DNA from: Gryganskiella cystojenkinii
Lineage: Eukaryota > Mortierellomycota > Mortierellomycetes > Mortierellales > Mortierellaceae
Length of the DNA: 41,318 nt
Direction: 5' to 3'
NCBI GenBank assembly: GCA_015852425.1
Contig: JAAAIG010000180.1
Coordinates: 1-41,318, forward strand
The translations under genes and the position numbers were made by a program. Shown one piece after another: positions 11,264 to 21,300 of the stretch. Under the pieces are notes generated by a model that was not told the origin of the DNA, searched no databases, and worked only from the letters and a program-made list of their open reading frames with translations. Each line of letters starts with the position of its first letter. Position 1 is the first letter of the stretch.

Positions 11264-12366
11264 TTACTGCTCAGCGTAGAACTTTTCGTATCGGTCGGAG
11301 GCCAAGTGCACAAAGACCGTGTTCTTGCAAAGGCGTTTAAACTCCAAGGACACCATGAGGTTGCAACCGCCTTCCTTATCGAACTTGTCCATGGTCGCAA
11401 AGATCTGCTGAGAGCAGTACTCGGCGATGCGTGAGAAATCCGCCGTGCCGAACAATTTATCGACCGAGGTCAACTCTCCAACGCTCTGCTCTCGGAGACA
11501 GGACGCCAACTCGTTGATATAGAACATAAACATCTCGAACGTCGTTTGCATGGTCCTGTACTCGAGGTACGTGCAGTTGATGTCGCGGAGCATAAACATC
11601 AGGATCAGAGTCAGGTACGACGCATGACACTTGAGCTTGAAGATGAAGTACTCGTTCTGGTTGAACTTGACCTGCATCTGCTGGTTGACTGCGGTCGTCC
11701 AGGTGATGGCCTCGGTCCTTAGGAGCGTGAACTTGCTTCCGAAATCTTGTTTCCAGTAATGCATAAAGAGCGTCAACATCTCTTGCACCAATACCGGGAG
11801 GCTGTTCTCCCTGTTCTCGAGAGCCTTGATGAGTTCGATATAATCGAGTCCTCGGAAGACCAAGAGATCATCAAAGACAAATGCGAAATAGTAATAGGCC
11901 TGGATTCCGGCGGACTTGTGAGAATCCGGCATGAGCGATGCGTTCAATCTCAGATCGCTCAACTTGATGTCGAGCTTGTACTCGTCAATCACCCTCTGGG
12001 AGACGTTCTCGAGGTCCTCAAAGTGGTTGATGGGCACGGTGACATTCTCGCTGAGATTGAAGTAGTTCATGATCTTCAAGATCGTGTCACTCTCGTTAAG
12101 AGATCGGTCAAAGACAAAGGTCTTGATGACCCTCTCAAAGTTGTTTTTGCCGCTAAACACCTACATCGATCAACACGAAAATAATAAGAAAACAAGGAAG
12201 GCATTTGTCAGCCATGATGAAAAATGATTTATCAAAGACGTCAGCTGAGCAGAAAAGGAAAGCAAGATCATGTTTAGAAGCAATTTACCTTGCCATGGGC
12301 GACAGTCTCCGACGGAGGGGTCACTTGGCCGCTCTCGACGTGGTGGGGCACAGGACTAGACAGCAT
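11264..12366 (-). CDS. Class I terpene synthase, trichodiene-synthase-like
   Basis: Probable sesquiterpene cyclase, acting on farnesyl diphosphate in the cytosol. Exons 12366-12289 and 12160-11264 join in phase (128-base intron) to 324 residues, close to the usual fungal length. Family marks, all read from the sequence: an aspartate-rich motif FVFDDLL at D123-D124 at the end of a helix; an NSE-type metal site INELASCLRE with N242, S246 and E250 in the correct i, i+4, i+8 spacing; and an RY pair (R316-Y317, HLASDRY) eight residues from the C-terminus. The spacing between the motifs and the FMFYIN context are most like the trichodiene synthase family (PF06330). The second NSE position is E rather than D, and DDxx lacks the usual following acid. 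No tailoring genes (P450, transporter) are adjacent, so trichothecene production should not be inferred. Product unknown. Confidence 0.72.
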
Positions 12367-13461
12367 GTTGTGAGCGTGGAAAAGATAAGGTGAGATTAGG
12401 TAGGAGCAAGCACTCGATGTACTAGGGGAGGAATTGGCAATGTGTGAGAGAACAAAGGGAATTGAAGTTACAAAGCGGCCTCGTTTATATACTAACGACC
12501 AGAAAGGAGGGCCAGTAACGGCGAAACACCATTTCTCGTCGTCAGGTAGTCTTTGGGAGAGGTATTATACATACTTAAAATTGAGAGCCTTGTGGTCAAG
12601 GGAATAATAATACGACTATGGAATGGGGTTGTTGGCGAAAAGATGAACTGGATTCAGATCCCGACGCGCTCGACTATGCCAAAACTCCTCATTTCTTTGA
12701 CACTGGTACGGTAAGACAAGGAGGGGTCGTTTTCAAGTAGTAAACGGGATAGTGATAAGGAATCCTTATCTAGGCTCCTGTTGCGTTATATAGAAACAAA
12801 AAGAGGAGATGGTTCATTTTCCACATGTGGCGGGTTCTCTTGCCAAAGACGGGGAAGTAAAGTAGTAGATCACAATGGACGGATCACATGTGACGCGCCG
12901 TTCGTTTTCGGCGGCGGTTACTATTAGCACGATTAGCCTCGGTGAAAGTTGTCTGCCTACTTTCCATAATTGACTGCTCCAAAAGACCGGTACACAAAGT
13001 CGTGGGAAACACAAAACAGCTCTCATTTGTACACAAGTTTTTTACAGTTAGGGAGAAAATTCCTCTGTCCCTGCAGATTTTTTTTTTTTTTTTCATGAGC
13101 AGCAACAGTTTGACATCGCCATTGGCCAACTACAAAGTTCTTCCAGTCCTCTTGCTCAAAATTTTCGCGGCAAAGGTCAGGCCCCTGATCCATCTTTGAG
13201 CTGTTAGAATAAGAGAAGTCGAACAATATTTTATCGAAAAGTTGTGCTTGACCAATGGCAATGTCAATTTCGAGCCATGGGGCGGTGGCGGGTTCGATCG
13301 GTGACGGGGGGTCAAACAGACCTTCTTGGGACAAACAACCCCCAGAGGTCTAGAATCGAAGCCAGCGGGGCTCAACTTGCGGATGCCTTGCCCATTCAAA
13401 GCAGTTATTCATGTAAATAAATTAGCGCTCTGGGTCTGAGTATATTTTTTCACTTTTCAGG
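12367..13461. other. Intergenic region upstream of terpene synthase gene
   Basis: About 1.1 kb. The first 200 bases are the 5' flank of the minus-strand terpene synthase gene. The remainder is AT-rich with a T run at 13079-13093. Two overlapping minus-strand frames near 13023-13399 have no recognisable domain. B-box-like strings (GGTTCGATC near 13290) do not fold into a tRNA. Confidence 0.5.
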
Positions 13462-13804
13462 ACCCAGTCCAGCCAGGCCTGGCCCCGGTCTAATGCAGCA
13501 TTCAAGTACATCATCGATCGCATTTACAGGGATGAGCCTCAAAATCATGTTTGAATGGAGATTTTATTGACAGGATCACTACTGGGGCCGAGGGCAACGA
13601 TGGCGGCGCTTCGAGGCCAAAGAACGAGACAGTATGTACGCTGCTCTTACCCCGTTTAATGATACCCACATTGTCGTGGAGCAGAAGACTGCTGCTGACA
13701 CAGGCAGGGGCTGCCATGTTGGCCTGTACCCCACTCCGTTCATCATCAAGAGGGGTCACCAGAGCTTGGTTGAACTTTCAATGAATCAGGAAAGCGATCT
13801 TTAG
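13462..13804 (+). pseudogene. Possible coding relic, unknown family
   Basis: After an acceptor-like TTTTCAG at 13455-13461, a frame reads SNAAFKYIIDRIYRDEPQNH and then hits TGA. A second frame opens after TTATTGACAG (13564-13573) and reads DHYWGRGQRWRRFEAKERD, then NDTHIVVEQKTAADTG and FIIKRGHQSLVELS, to a stop at 13802-13804. The composition is protein-like, but the gap between the two pieces (about 25 bases) is too short for a normal intron, no start was found, and I recognise no family. It may be a degraded gene 3' end, disrupted near the Crypton 2 insertion. Confidence 0.3.
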
Positions 13805-13942
13805 AGTTCGTCGTTCGCCAGGCGCAACTGTTCTATTGTTCTACACTATTATTTCTTTAGTATTATTACAGCTCGCACCTCCAATTATCTCTAAGTATAT
13901 TCTATGCGTCTATGCGTCTCTACATCTCCCTCTACTTCTTCT

Positions 13943-16411
13943 CTACAATTTTACGCGTTTTGAGCGTCTGGGCGAATTAGATGGTTTTTGCGAGGATGCC
14001 TGGCGTCTTCTAGTGGAGGATGTCCTCGTCTTATTTTCCTTTTCTCTCCCCTCTTCATTTTCTCTCGCCTGTTCGGTCTCCTCTTCTTCCATTCCAGTGT
14101 CATACTGTTCCTTAGTACGACCACGGATCAACGGTGGCTCATCATCCTCTTCTTCTTGTTCGAGGGCAACTGCAGGTTGTTGTATGACCTTGGGGACATG
14201 AGCAACAGTGGGGACTTGAGTGACCGCGGGGATGAGGAAATCAGTATCCGAGTTGATAGTAGCCACAACTGACACCTCCTTTTGCTTCTGTTTTTTTCCT
14301 TGTTCCTTGTCTTCTTGTTCGTTTGTTTCCCGCGCCTTGGCTTTCTTGCGGATAGATATCATGAGAGCCTTGATTGTCCGCAATGCACTCCCATGTTCAG
14401 ACTCCATGCTTTTCTCACTGTAGTTGAGACGCTGGAACTCGTCTGCGATGAGTTTTCGATTAGAGTACATAGCTGGGGCCGTTTTTCTCATTGCCGGGTT
14501 CCAGTCAGCCAGCGGAACGTTAAGATTCTTGTCTGGGTCTCCATACCTCCACTGATTCACACAGTCAACCCAATCTTTTGCATCTGGGATCTTTGGTGCC
14601 ACAGGCCGCTCATGAGGGAATACAGAATCTGAGGAGACCGCAGCAGTAGGAGGAATGATGATTGCGTGCTCAGGATGGCATTGCTCTCCTTGATCACACA
14701 GTTCATGTCGCGGACCCAGTGGTTGATCTGACGTACAGACTGTTGTCGTGGATCTGGACCCAAGATTACCAATCATTTCAGCAGTGAACTGCTTAGTAAT
14801 GACGGTGCCGACTCTGCTGACAATTTGTTGTCCCTGGTGAGTGAGCTCAAGTTTCAGCAGCGCCAATTTGTGATCCAAAGCGTCCATGATGGCGTTTTTG
14901 ATTGAAGTTAACTCGGCCTCCAGGGACCTCGGTGTATCGACTTGGCCACTAGATTCTCTTTCGCCCATGAAGAGTGCATGTCTGCTGTCATCCCTGTCTG
15001 GTGCAAGCATATCGCTGTATCCAGTTACATATCGTACAGACTCATCCAGCAAGTACCTCATAATCGTGCCTGTCCTCTCGTCAGCTGACCATCCTCCCCA
15101 CCACTTAATGGCCTTCAGAGACCACTTCTCCCGGGCAAACATGAATCGATGTTGGGCACCACCTCGACGAAAGCAGTGTGTCGTGAATTTGCCTTTTCGA
15201 GCTCCAGCAGTACTCTTGGTGAATGTGTCAAGGAACCCCTGGACGCGAGGTTGTGTTAGCTCCTCCAACACCTTAGGAACACCTTTGCCATCGACATTGG
15301 GGAAGATGAAGTCATCCGACTGAAGATTCCGGGTCTTGAGCTCGAGCAACGCCTTCCATGCCAACAATTTTGTGTAGCAGCAGGTGTCAGGCTCATGGGG
15401 CGTAGGATAGATGTGGTAGGCATTGCCTAAAAAAGAGAGTAACAAGAAGGAGGTGTTATCACGGGTTATCGAGCCAATACAAGAACCCAATAATCGACTA
15501 TCAAAAAACAAGAAAACTGAAAAAGTTCTTACCTTCATCTGTCTGGTTCGTTTTCCGATATGTCAAGGTGATGATGAAGTAAGGTCGCCCAGTCTCGGAG
15601 ACTTGATCCCATACGACGTCCGCACCCCTTAGCTTTACAAGCTCGTCGATCCTAGAGAATAATGGGTCATTAATCTTCCATTCTGCCAGTCCTTTTGTAC
15701 AAGGTGCACAAATCAAATGCTAATAATAATGCTACAGTAATAATAATACCTGGTCCAAATAGTAAATGCCGTAGCCGCAAATGCTTCAAACATGATGCAG
15801 AGATCCCCATACTTGCTACGAGTCTCTGGGTGTTGGAGATTTGCCATGAGTAGGGACATGTCACTGTAAGACATGGCAAGACTTTGGCTACGGGGGTTTC
15901 GGGGGTTACGGGTACCTTCTCGCTCCTCCTTGTTCTTGAGAGACTTGATGTACTGGCTAAACTCAAGGTCAAAAACAGGGTTGCCTTCGTAGCCCCCTTT
16001 GCCATTCTCTCGCCAATAATTGCCTTGACAACCTAGCTTTTGGAAATGATCCTTGAACGCACTGCGAATACCTTCAGCCGAGGAATACCTGTAGTCCCTC
16101 TTGCTCATGTAGTTCACAAGGAACTGAAGGAGAGCAACTGGAGAAGCCTCGATGGGCTTGCTGAATGCCTTGTCATACTCAGGAGGCTCAACTGGGAGTA
16201 AATTGTTTTTCGCCAGATTCTTCAGGAAGTCCTCTCCTCGTTGGACATAACTACTGTACAGGTTGGTCGTTTTCTTGGCATGCAGGAAAGAGTGCGTGGT
16301 CGTGGATGCCACGGCTGTTGTCTCTCCCAGGTCCAGCACTTGTCCCTGAGCTCCAGAACCTTGACGGCGTGAAGTATCAGTTTTGCGTCCGCGTCCTTTT
16401 TCTGTCGACAT
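13943..16411 (-). mobile_element. Crypton-type element 2: complete tyrosine recombinase with GCR1_C-like DNA-binding domain
   Basis: Transposase of a Crypton-like element. Exons 16411-15750, 15651-15533 and 15426-13943 join in phase to 754 residues with no disruption. The N-terminal SAM-like part spans about 60-215. Catalytic residues: R221 in IWTRIDEL (split by intron 1), K254 in TYRKTNQ, H344 and R347 in HCFRRGG, W372 in WWGGW, Y385 in MRYLLDE. A GCR1_C-like domain lies at about 540-605 (WVDCVNQWRYGDP, then ADWNPAMRK, MYSNRKLIADEF), followed by an acidic then basic tail ending RRSKRVKL, a likely nuclear signal. A start at 16411 (MSTEKGRGRK) is the first ATG. Domain order and both intron positions match element 1, but the sequences are well diverged, so these are separate old copies of one family. 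Apparently intact, hence possibly active or co-opted. Confidence 0.88.
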
Positions 16412-16730
16412 TGTGATGTTGAAGAGATTGGAGGACAAGATTGATCTTGAAATGGGAAGGACTGAAGTAAAGTTTAGTCGACGTTGAAGGATGAATGGAC
16501 AAGGAATGAGGAAGGAACGAGTCTTAGAGTCTTTGAAAGAAGGAGTGAAGAAAAAGCGACAAGAAAAGGGGTTTTAAGCACCGAATCAATTTTTTTTGTC
16601 CCCTTAAATCCAAAAGCCACCGAAAACTGGTTATGCCCTGTCCTACATGGGCTGAGAACGCCCTGCCGACTCCCTTCACATTGGGTCCTGCTGATGTCGT
16701 TTAAACCAATTTTATATGCCAAGTTTTGAT
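16412..16730. other. Short intergenic region between Crypton 2 and lipid kinase 3' end
   Basis: 319 bases containing the 5' flank of Crypton 2 and the 3' flank of the kinase gene. No inverted repeat or target-site duplication is visible by eye. Confidence 0.5.
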
Positions 16731-17861
16731 CTACGCATATACACCAAAAATTTGGATATTGGGATCCTGAACGATGTCGAATCGAACTTTGCCTCTGGGT
16801 CCACCCTGGATGTTCAAGAACTCGCCATCGATACACAGTCGACCTGGCTCTGGCATCTCCAACTCCAAAACCTTGGTCTTGAAATAATCAACCTGATCTT
16901 GTTGAACATGTTCGCCAGTGGCGGTCGCGCCAAACATTTGCATGATCCCTGCTTGATCCACGTTCTGGACCGCGAGGACATCCATCCATTCGTCCGAGGT
17001 ACTCGCGAATGGTGTCGGTGTAAACCCAGGCTCCAACGAGGCTTGCTTTGTGATCATGAAGTAGGTGAACGGACCAGACAACGTCACAGTCGCAGCCGCG
17101 TTTGTTGTATTGGATGTGGCTGTAAGTGCCTTTGATGATCGATCGTAGGTCTGGACGGGGCCTCGGAGAGTTACTGTGGCTGGGTATTGCTTCAGGTTCT
17201 CGACATTCTTCATAGCCGCCTTCCTGAACCGTTCGTTGCCCAGGTCACGGAACTCTTCAGCGTCATAGACGGTTGCACAATGCAATCCAAAGCTGTTGAC
17301 GACCAATGTATAGACATGAACCTTCCACGAGGACAAGTCGTCGAGGGTTGAGACGCTCATCAATTGCAAAGGAACTGCTTGTCCCTTGATAAACCGATTC
17401 ACTGCGTCCTGGACAGACTTTACTCCAAGACTGGTCGAGATAGCGTTCCCAGTGCCAGTGGGGATGATCGAGAACTCGACTCTAGGTCGGAACTCGTCCG
17501 AGATGAACTGGGTGCCCTCGACACCTCTCAGGATCCCGTTAACGATCTCGTGGACTGTGCCGTCGCCTCCGAGGACCATGACCTGTAAGGTAGCTGTGTT
17601 AGGTCGAGGGATGGACTCTCCATCCTCCGCGATGGAGGAGAGGGACTGGACGAGGTCGGTGAGGATCGGTTTGATGTTATCAAAGAAATAGGACTGAGCA
17701 TGCCCCTGAGCCAAGGATTCGATCAGCTTGAAAGGTTTGTTAGCTTGGGCGAGGGCGGGCTTGACGACGGTGTTAAAAACCTCGAGCCCTTGTTTGAGTC
17801 CTGAATGGGGGTTGAGGACGACGAGTAATGGGAATTGATCAGATGTTGGAAGGATTCCCAT
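16731..17861 (-). CDS. Lipid kinase with diacylglycerol kinase catalytic domain (sphingoid/diacylglycerol kinase-like)
   Basis: Predicted to phosphorylate a lipid (sphingoid base or diacylglycerol) with ATP. Single exon of 376 residues. The DAGK catalytic fold shows LVVLNPHSG (13-21), the nucleotide loop VLGGDGTVHEIVNG (96-109), IPTGTGNAIS (133-142), and the C-terminal lobe motif LCIDGEF expected to close the metal/ATP site. Start chosen at 17861 (MGILPTS) because the fold begins at once. The frame stays open upstream to an ATG at 18113, but that stretch is arginine/serine/phenylalanine-rich and runs over a poly-T tract, so it looks like leader sequence. No C1 domain, transmembrane span or PH domain is present, so it is a short, soluble, YegS/sphingosine-kinase-like form. 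Substrate cannot be fixed from sequence. Confidence 0.88.
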   Translation of the reverse strand: MGILPTSDQFPLLVVLNPHSGLKQGLEVFNTVVKPALAQANKPFKLIESLAQGHAQSYFFDNIKPILTDLVQSLSSIAEDGESIPRPNTATLQVMVLGGDGTVHEIVNGILRGVEGTQFISDEFRPRVEFSIIPTGTGNAISTSLGVKSVQDAVNRFIKGQAVPLQLMSVSTLDDLSSWKVHVYTLVVNSFGLHCATVYDAEEFRDLGNERFRKAAMKNVENLKQYPATVTLRGPVQTYDRSSKALTATSNTTNAAATVTLSGPFTYFMITKQASLEPGFTPTPFASTSDEWMDVLAVQNVDQAGIMQMFGATATGEHVQQDQVDYFKTKVLELEMPEPGRLCIDGEFLNIQGGPRGKVRFDIVQDPNIQIFGVYA

Positions 17862-18333
17862 GATTGTAATTGCTTTTGTTTTTAAAAAAAAAAAATGGAA
17901 GCGAGAAGAATGGAAATAAAGAAACTTAGTCCAAAAAGAGAGAGCGAGAGATGAGAAAGAAGCTACTGGTGATGAAATGAATCGACGAGGAAAACGAAAG
18001 AAAGAATGCAAAGGAGCGACGAACTGCGCTGTGAAATATGAGGTCCCTGACCGTTGTCGGTTCCTGCGCAATTGAGCCCGATTCAAACGCCATCCCTTTT
18101 TGAGCATCGCCATTTTGACAGGACCGCGCGTTCAGCGCGTTATCTTTTTCTTTTTCGTCCGTCTTCATATGAAATCAAAAGAACTTTTTAATGATGTTGC
18201 ACAGTTAACAAAAAAAATGGGGAAAAATAAAAATACAATGATGTGAGTAATGTGAGTGAGGGGAATCGTTATGGCTCTTCTAAATCTGAGTGTATGTCTG
18301 TTCTTTTCTCAAACAATTTTTTTGTTTTCTTCT
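17862..18333 (-). other. Intergenic region, lipid kinase 5' flank and histidine kinase 3' flank
   Basis: 472 bases between two minus-strand genes, with A-rich runs at 17881-17894 and 18210-18236. No extra gene is supported. Confidence 0.5.
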
Positions 18334-21300
18334 TCATCCACGAATGGTCCTAATACTCGACGTGTCCGACATGGAGATGATACTGCTCCTCTGGCTGTTG
18401 TTGCTACTGCTGTTCGGATGCGTGTTCGCGGTATGGAAGGAATCCGTTTCCGTGGTCGTGGTCTGGAACGTGTCCATGGTATGGAATGTATCTACGGTCG
18501 TATTCGAGGACACTCTGTCCAATTTAATACCCTCAGGGTACATCACTGTTGTCCTCCTTCTCCTCCTCTGCTGGGCATCTTGACCATCGTCTTCACTGTC
18601 CGATTCCTCCTCTTCTTCAGATTCAGAGTCACCAGCGCTGAGAATCAAGTTGGCGTCGACCATGGGGATCTGGCCTGCGGTTGGGTCTTGCAGAGTTATA
18701 GATCCACCTCGACTGCGCGCACCGTCCTTTTTCCGGGCCTTGCTCTTCTCCCGAGCCACCCTGCACTCTTCGGTTCGAACAGCAACCATCTTGAGTCCAC
18801 CACCACCTCCGTCACGACAACCTTGAAGCGTTGCATCTGCATCATCCATCAACAACGGATCGTTACTCATCCGCGCATTCCGTCTCCGGGTCGCCTCAGA
18901 GCTTCCATTCTTCTCGCTGTCCAAGAGTCCAAGACCGATCCCGGTCTGGCCATTCTCTGTGATCGCGATCTGATCCGCACCGGTTTCGCCGTGCTCATCT
19001 TCGTCATCGTCATCATCCTCCTCTTCTTCCTCATCCATGACGATAGCACGTTCGAGTGGTGGAATCTCAGTTGTGGTCCTGGGTCCAGTCAGAATCGCCA
19101 GGCTACGCTTCTGAAGCATCTCCCGTTTCTTCTTTTGGATCAATTTCCTTTGGTTTAACAACTTGAGCTCCTTTTCAGCCTTGGCTCGATCGTCCAACCA
19201 TCTTTCGAGGATCACAACGAGTTCTTCTTTTCGAATCGGCTTGGACAGGTACTGGTTCATACCACTTGCAATACACTTTTCACGATCCCCGGGCATCACA
19301 CAGGCAGTCATCGCGACAATAAAAGGTTCTTCCGCGGTCACGCCTTGGACCGTGGATCGGATTTCGGTCGTGGCTTGATGTCCCGACATGACCGGCATCC
19401 AGATATCCATAAAAATGATATCGTACTGCTTGACCTTGGGATCCGGTTCCGAATCATCACCGCGGGCAGCGGCCGCCTCGCGAGCCTTGGCCACAGCCTC
19501 CGCACGAGCACGACAGAGCGCCACGGCCTCTTGGCCGTTATTCGCCAGTTCAGGGACAATACCCATACGACTCAACATCTTGGAGATGACCTTTTGATTC
19601 ACAGGGTTGTCATCGACCAACAGGCACTCGAGTGATTCGAGTTGTCGTTTCCGTTCATCCGCACGACGGTCGTGGTCTGGTACGGCACAAGAGGCCAAGG
19701 GCCAAGAACCTGTCATGATACCATGGAACATGGGCAAGAGTTTCGATTGCTTGACGGGCTTGATCAGATGACCGACGGAGGCATCGGCATCCGAGACCGT
19801 ATTAGAGTGGAAGTGAGGTGCAGTAGTCGTAGGTGAAGAACACTTGTTACCGCTGCTGCTGGCGCTCGAGATACTTGAGGAACGATCGGAACGACAAGCC
19901 CAGGGTTGAGCAACCAACATACCACTGTTCATGGTGTTGGGAGTGCACTTGGATTGTCCAAAGGAGGAGGCTGAAGATTCTGTTTTTGAGGTCTTTGTGT
20001 TGCCGGTCGGAGGGTCTAGAGTACTGACCTCGTTCAGATGCGAAGACCCAGTGGACTTGACATCCTTGATGGACAAAGCCGCGGTAGGTGACATGGGGCT
20101 GACTGGTGATACACTTCCACAGCTGCTAGTCGCATAAGGTGACAAGTTTGCAGACGTGGAAGAAGAAGATGACGACGACGACGCATCTGCATGTTGAAGG
20201 AGTTGATGATGAATATGATGGTTCCTGCGGTGGTACGAGACCAGGACACAAGGCACAGCCTTGTTAGCGCTTCGGGTCACACCGATATTCCTGTCATTCT
20301 CATCAAACTGAATGCTTTGGATCTGTTCCAGAACCGCCAATCCGGGGTTGACCTTGGCCTGAGGCTTATCGATATCGATCATGATCATGTCCAAAAGGTT
20401 GGGGTTATTGCGGATATAATCCATGCCCTTCTGTACACTGAGGACGATAGTCTTTTGGAAACCCCAAGTGGAAGACTGGTATTGCCAAGAGGTTCGGGTC
20501 ACACGGCGGTCATCTAGGATCAAAAGAGTCTTGTCCCGGAAAAAGGCCAGGTTCAGCTGTTGGGCAACAGTTGGGCTCGAGTTTGGAGAGTTGAGCAAAG
20601 TCGAAAAGTAAAAGGTCGAACCGACACCTTCTTCGGATTCTGCCCACTAATTATGCATAGGGAAAAAAAAATAAAAAAATAAACAAAGAAAAGGATAATT
20701 GTTAGAAAATGAAAAGGCTCATAAAATAACACGTTGCAAAAATACATGATTTTCAGTCTGTAAATTGTGTCATCTTACCATTTCACCCTCCATTAGCTCA
20801 ACAAGTTTCTTGGAGATGGCAAGACCGAGTCCCGTGCCTCCAAAGTTCCTGGTCACGGAATCGTCTGCCTGAGAGAAGGTCTTGAACAACCTGTTCATCT
20901 TGGCGGCAGGGATACCGACGCCCGTGTCCGCGACAGACCACAAAAGATCAACATGGTGGGTATCGGGGAACTCATCGCGCTCCTTATCATGATGGCTACG
21001 AACGGATCGCCAACTTTCGACTGCCGTCGAGGATCCAGAAGAAGAAAAGTTGCCTAAATTACCAGCATCGGCGACACGACTTGCACTTGGACCACGAGCA
21101 TGACGGCGCGGCGGCGACTCTTCCAACGATGATTCGGAAGATCCCTTGTCCGCATGGAGCATTAACTGAGACGATTCCTGAATCGACGAATGACGATCAT
21201 CCGCATCGTCATCATCATCCTCATATGTTCTCGCGCCACCAGACAGTTTGGGCTTGGGTTCCAACTTGACGACAATGTTTCCCTTGTCCGTAAACTTGAT

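Noticed and set aside
11747..12184. 145-residue plus-strand frame opposite the terpene synthase gene
   Set aside because: Antisense shadow of the well-supported minus-strand exon.
13260..13360. B-box-like GGTTCGATC as a possible tRNA gene
   Set aside because: No matching A box or acceptor stem at the right distance on either strand.
13805..16500. Terminal inverted repeats or target-site duplication bounding Crypton 2
   Set aside because: None seen by eye; Cryptons are not expected to have them, so element borders were set to the coding region.
17862..18113. 84-residue N-terminal extension of the lipid kinase (ATG at 18113)
   Set aside because: Arg/Ser/Phe-rich, crosses a poly-T tract, no targeting or domain character; the fold begins at the ATG at 17861.
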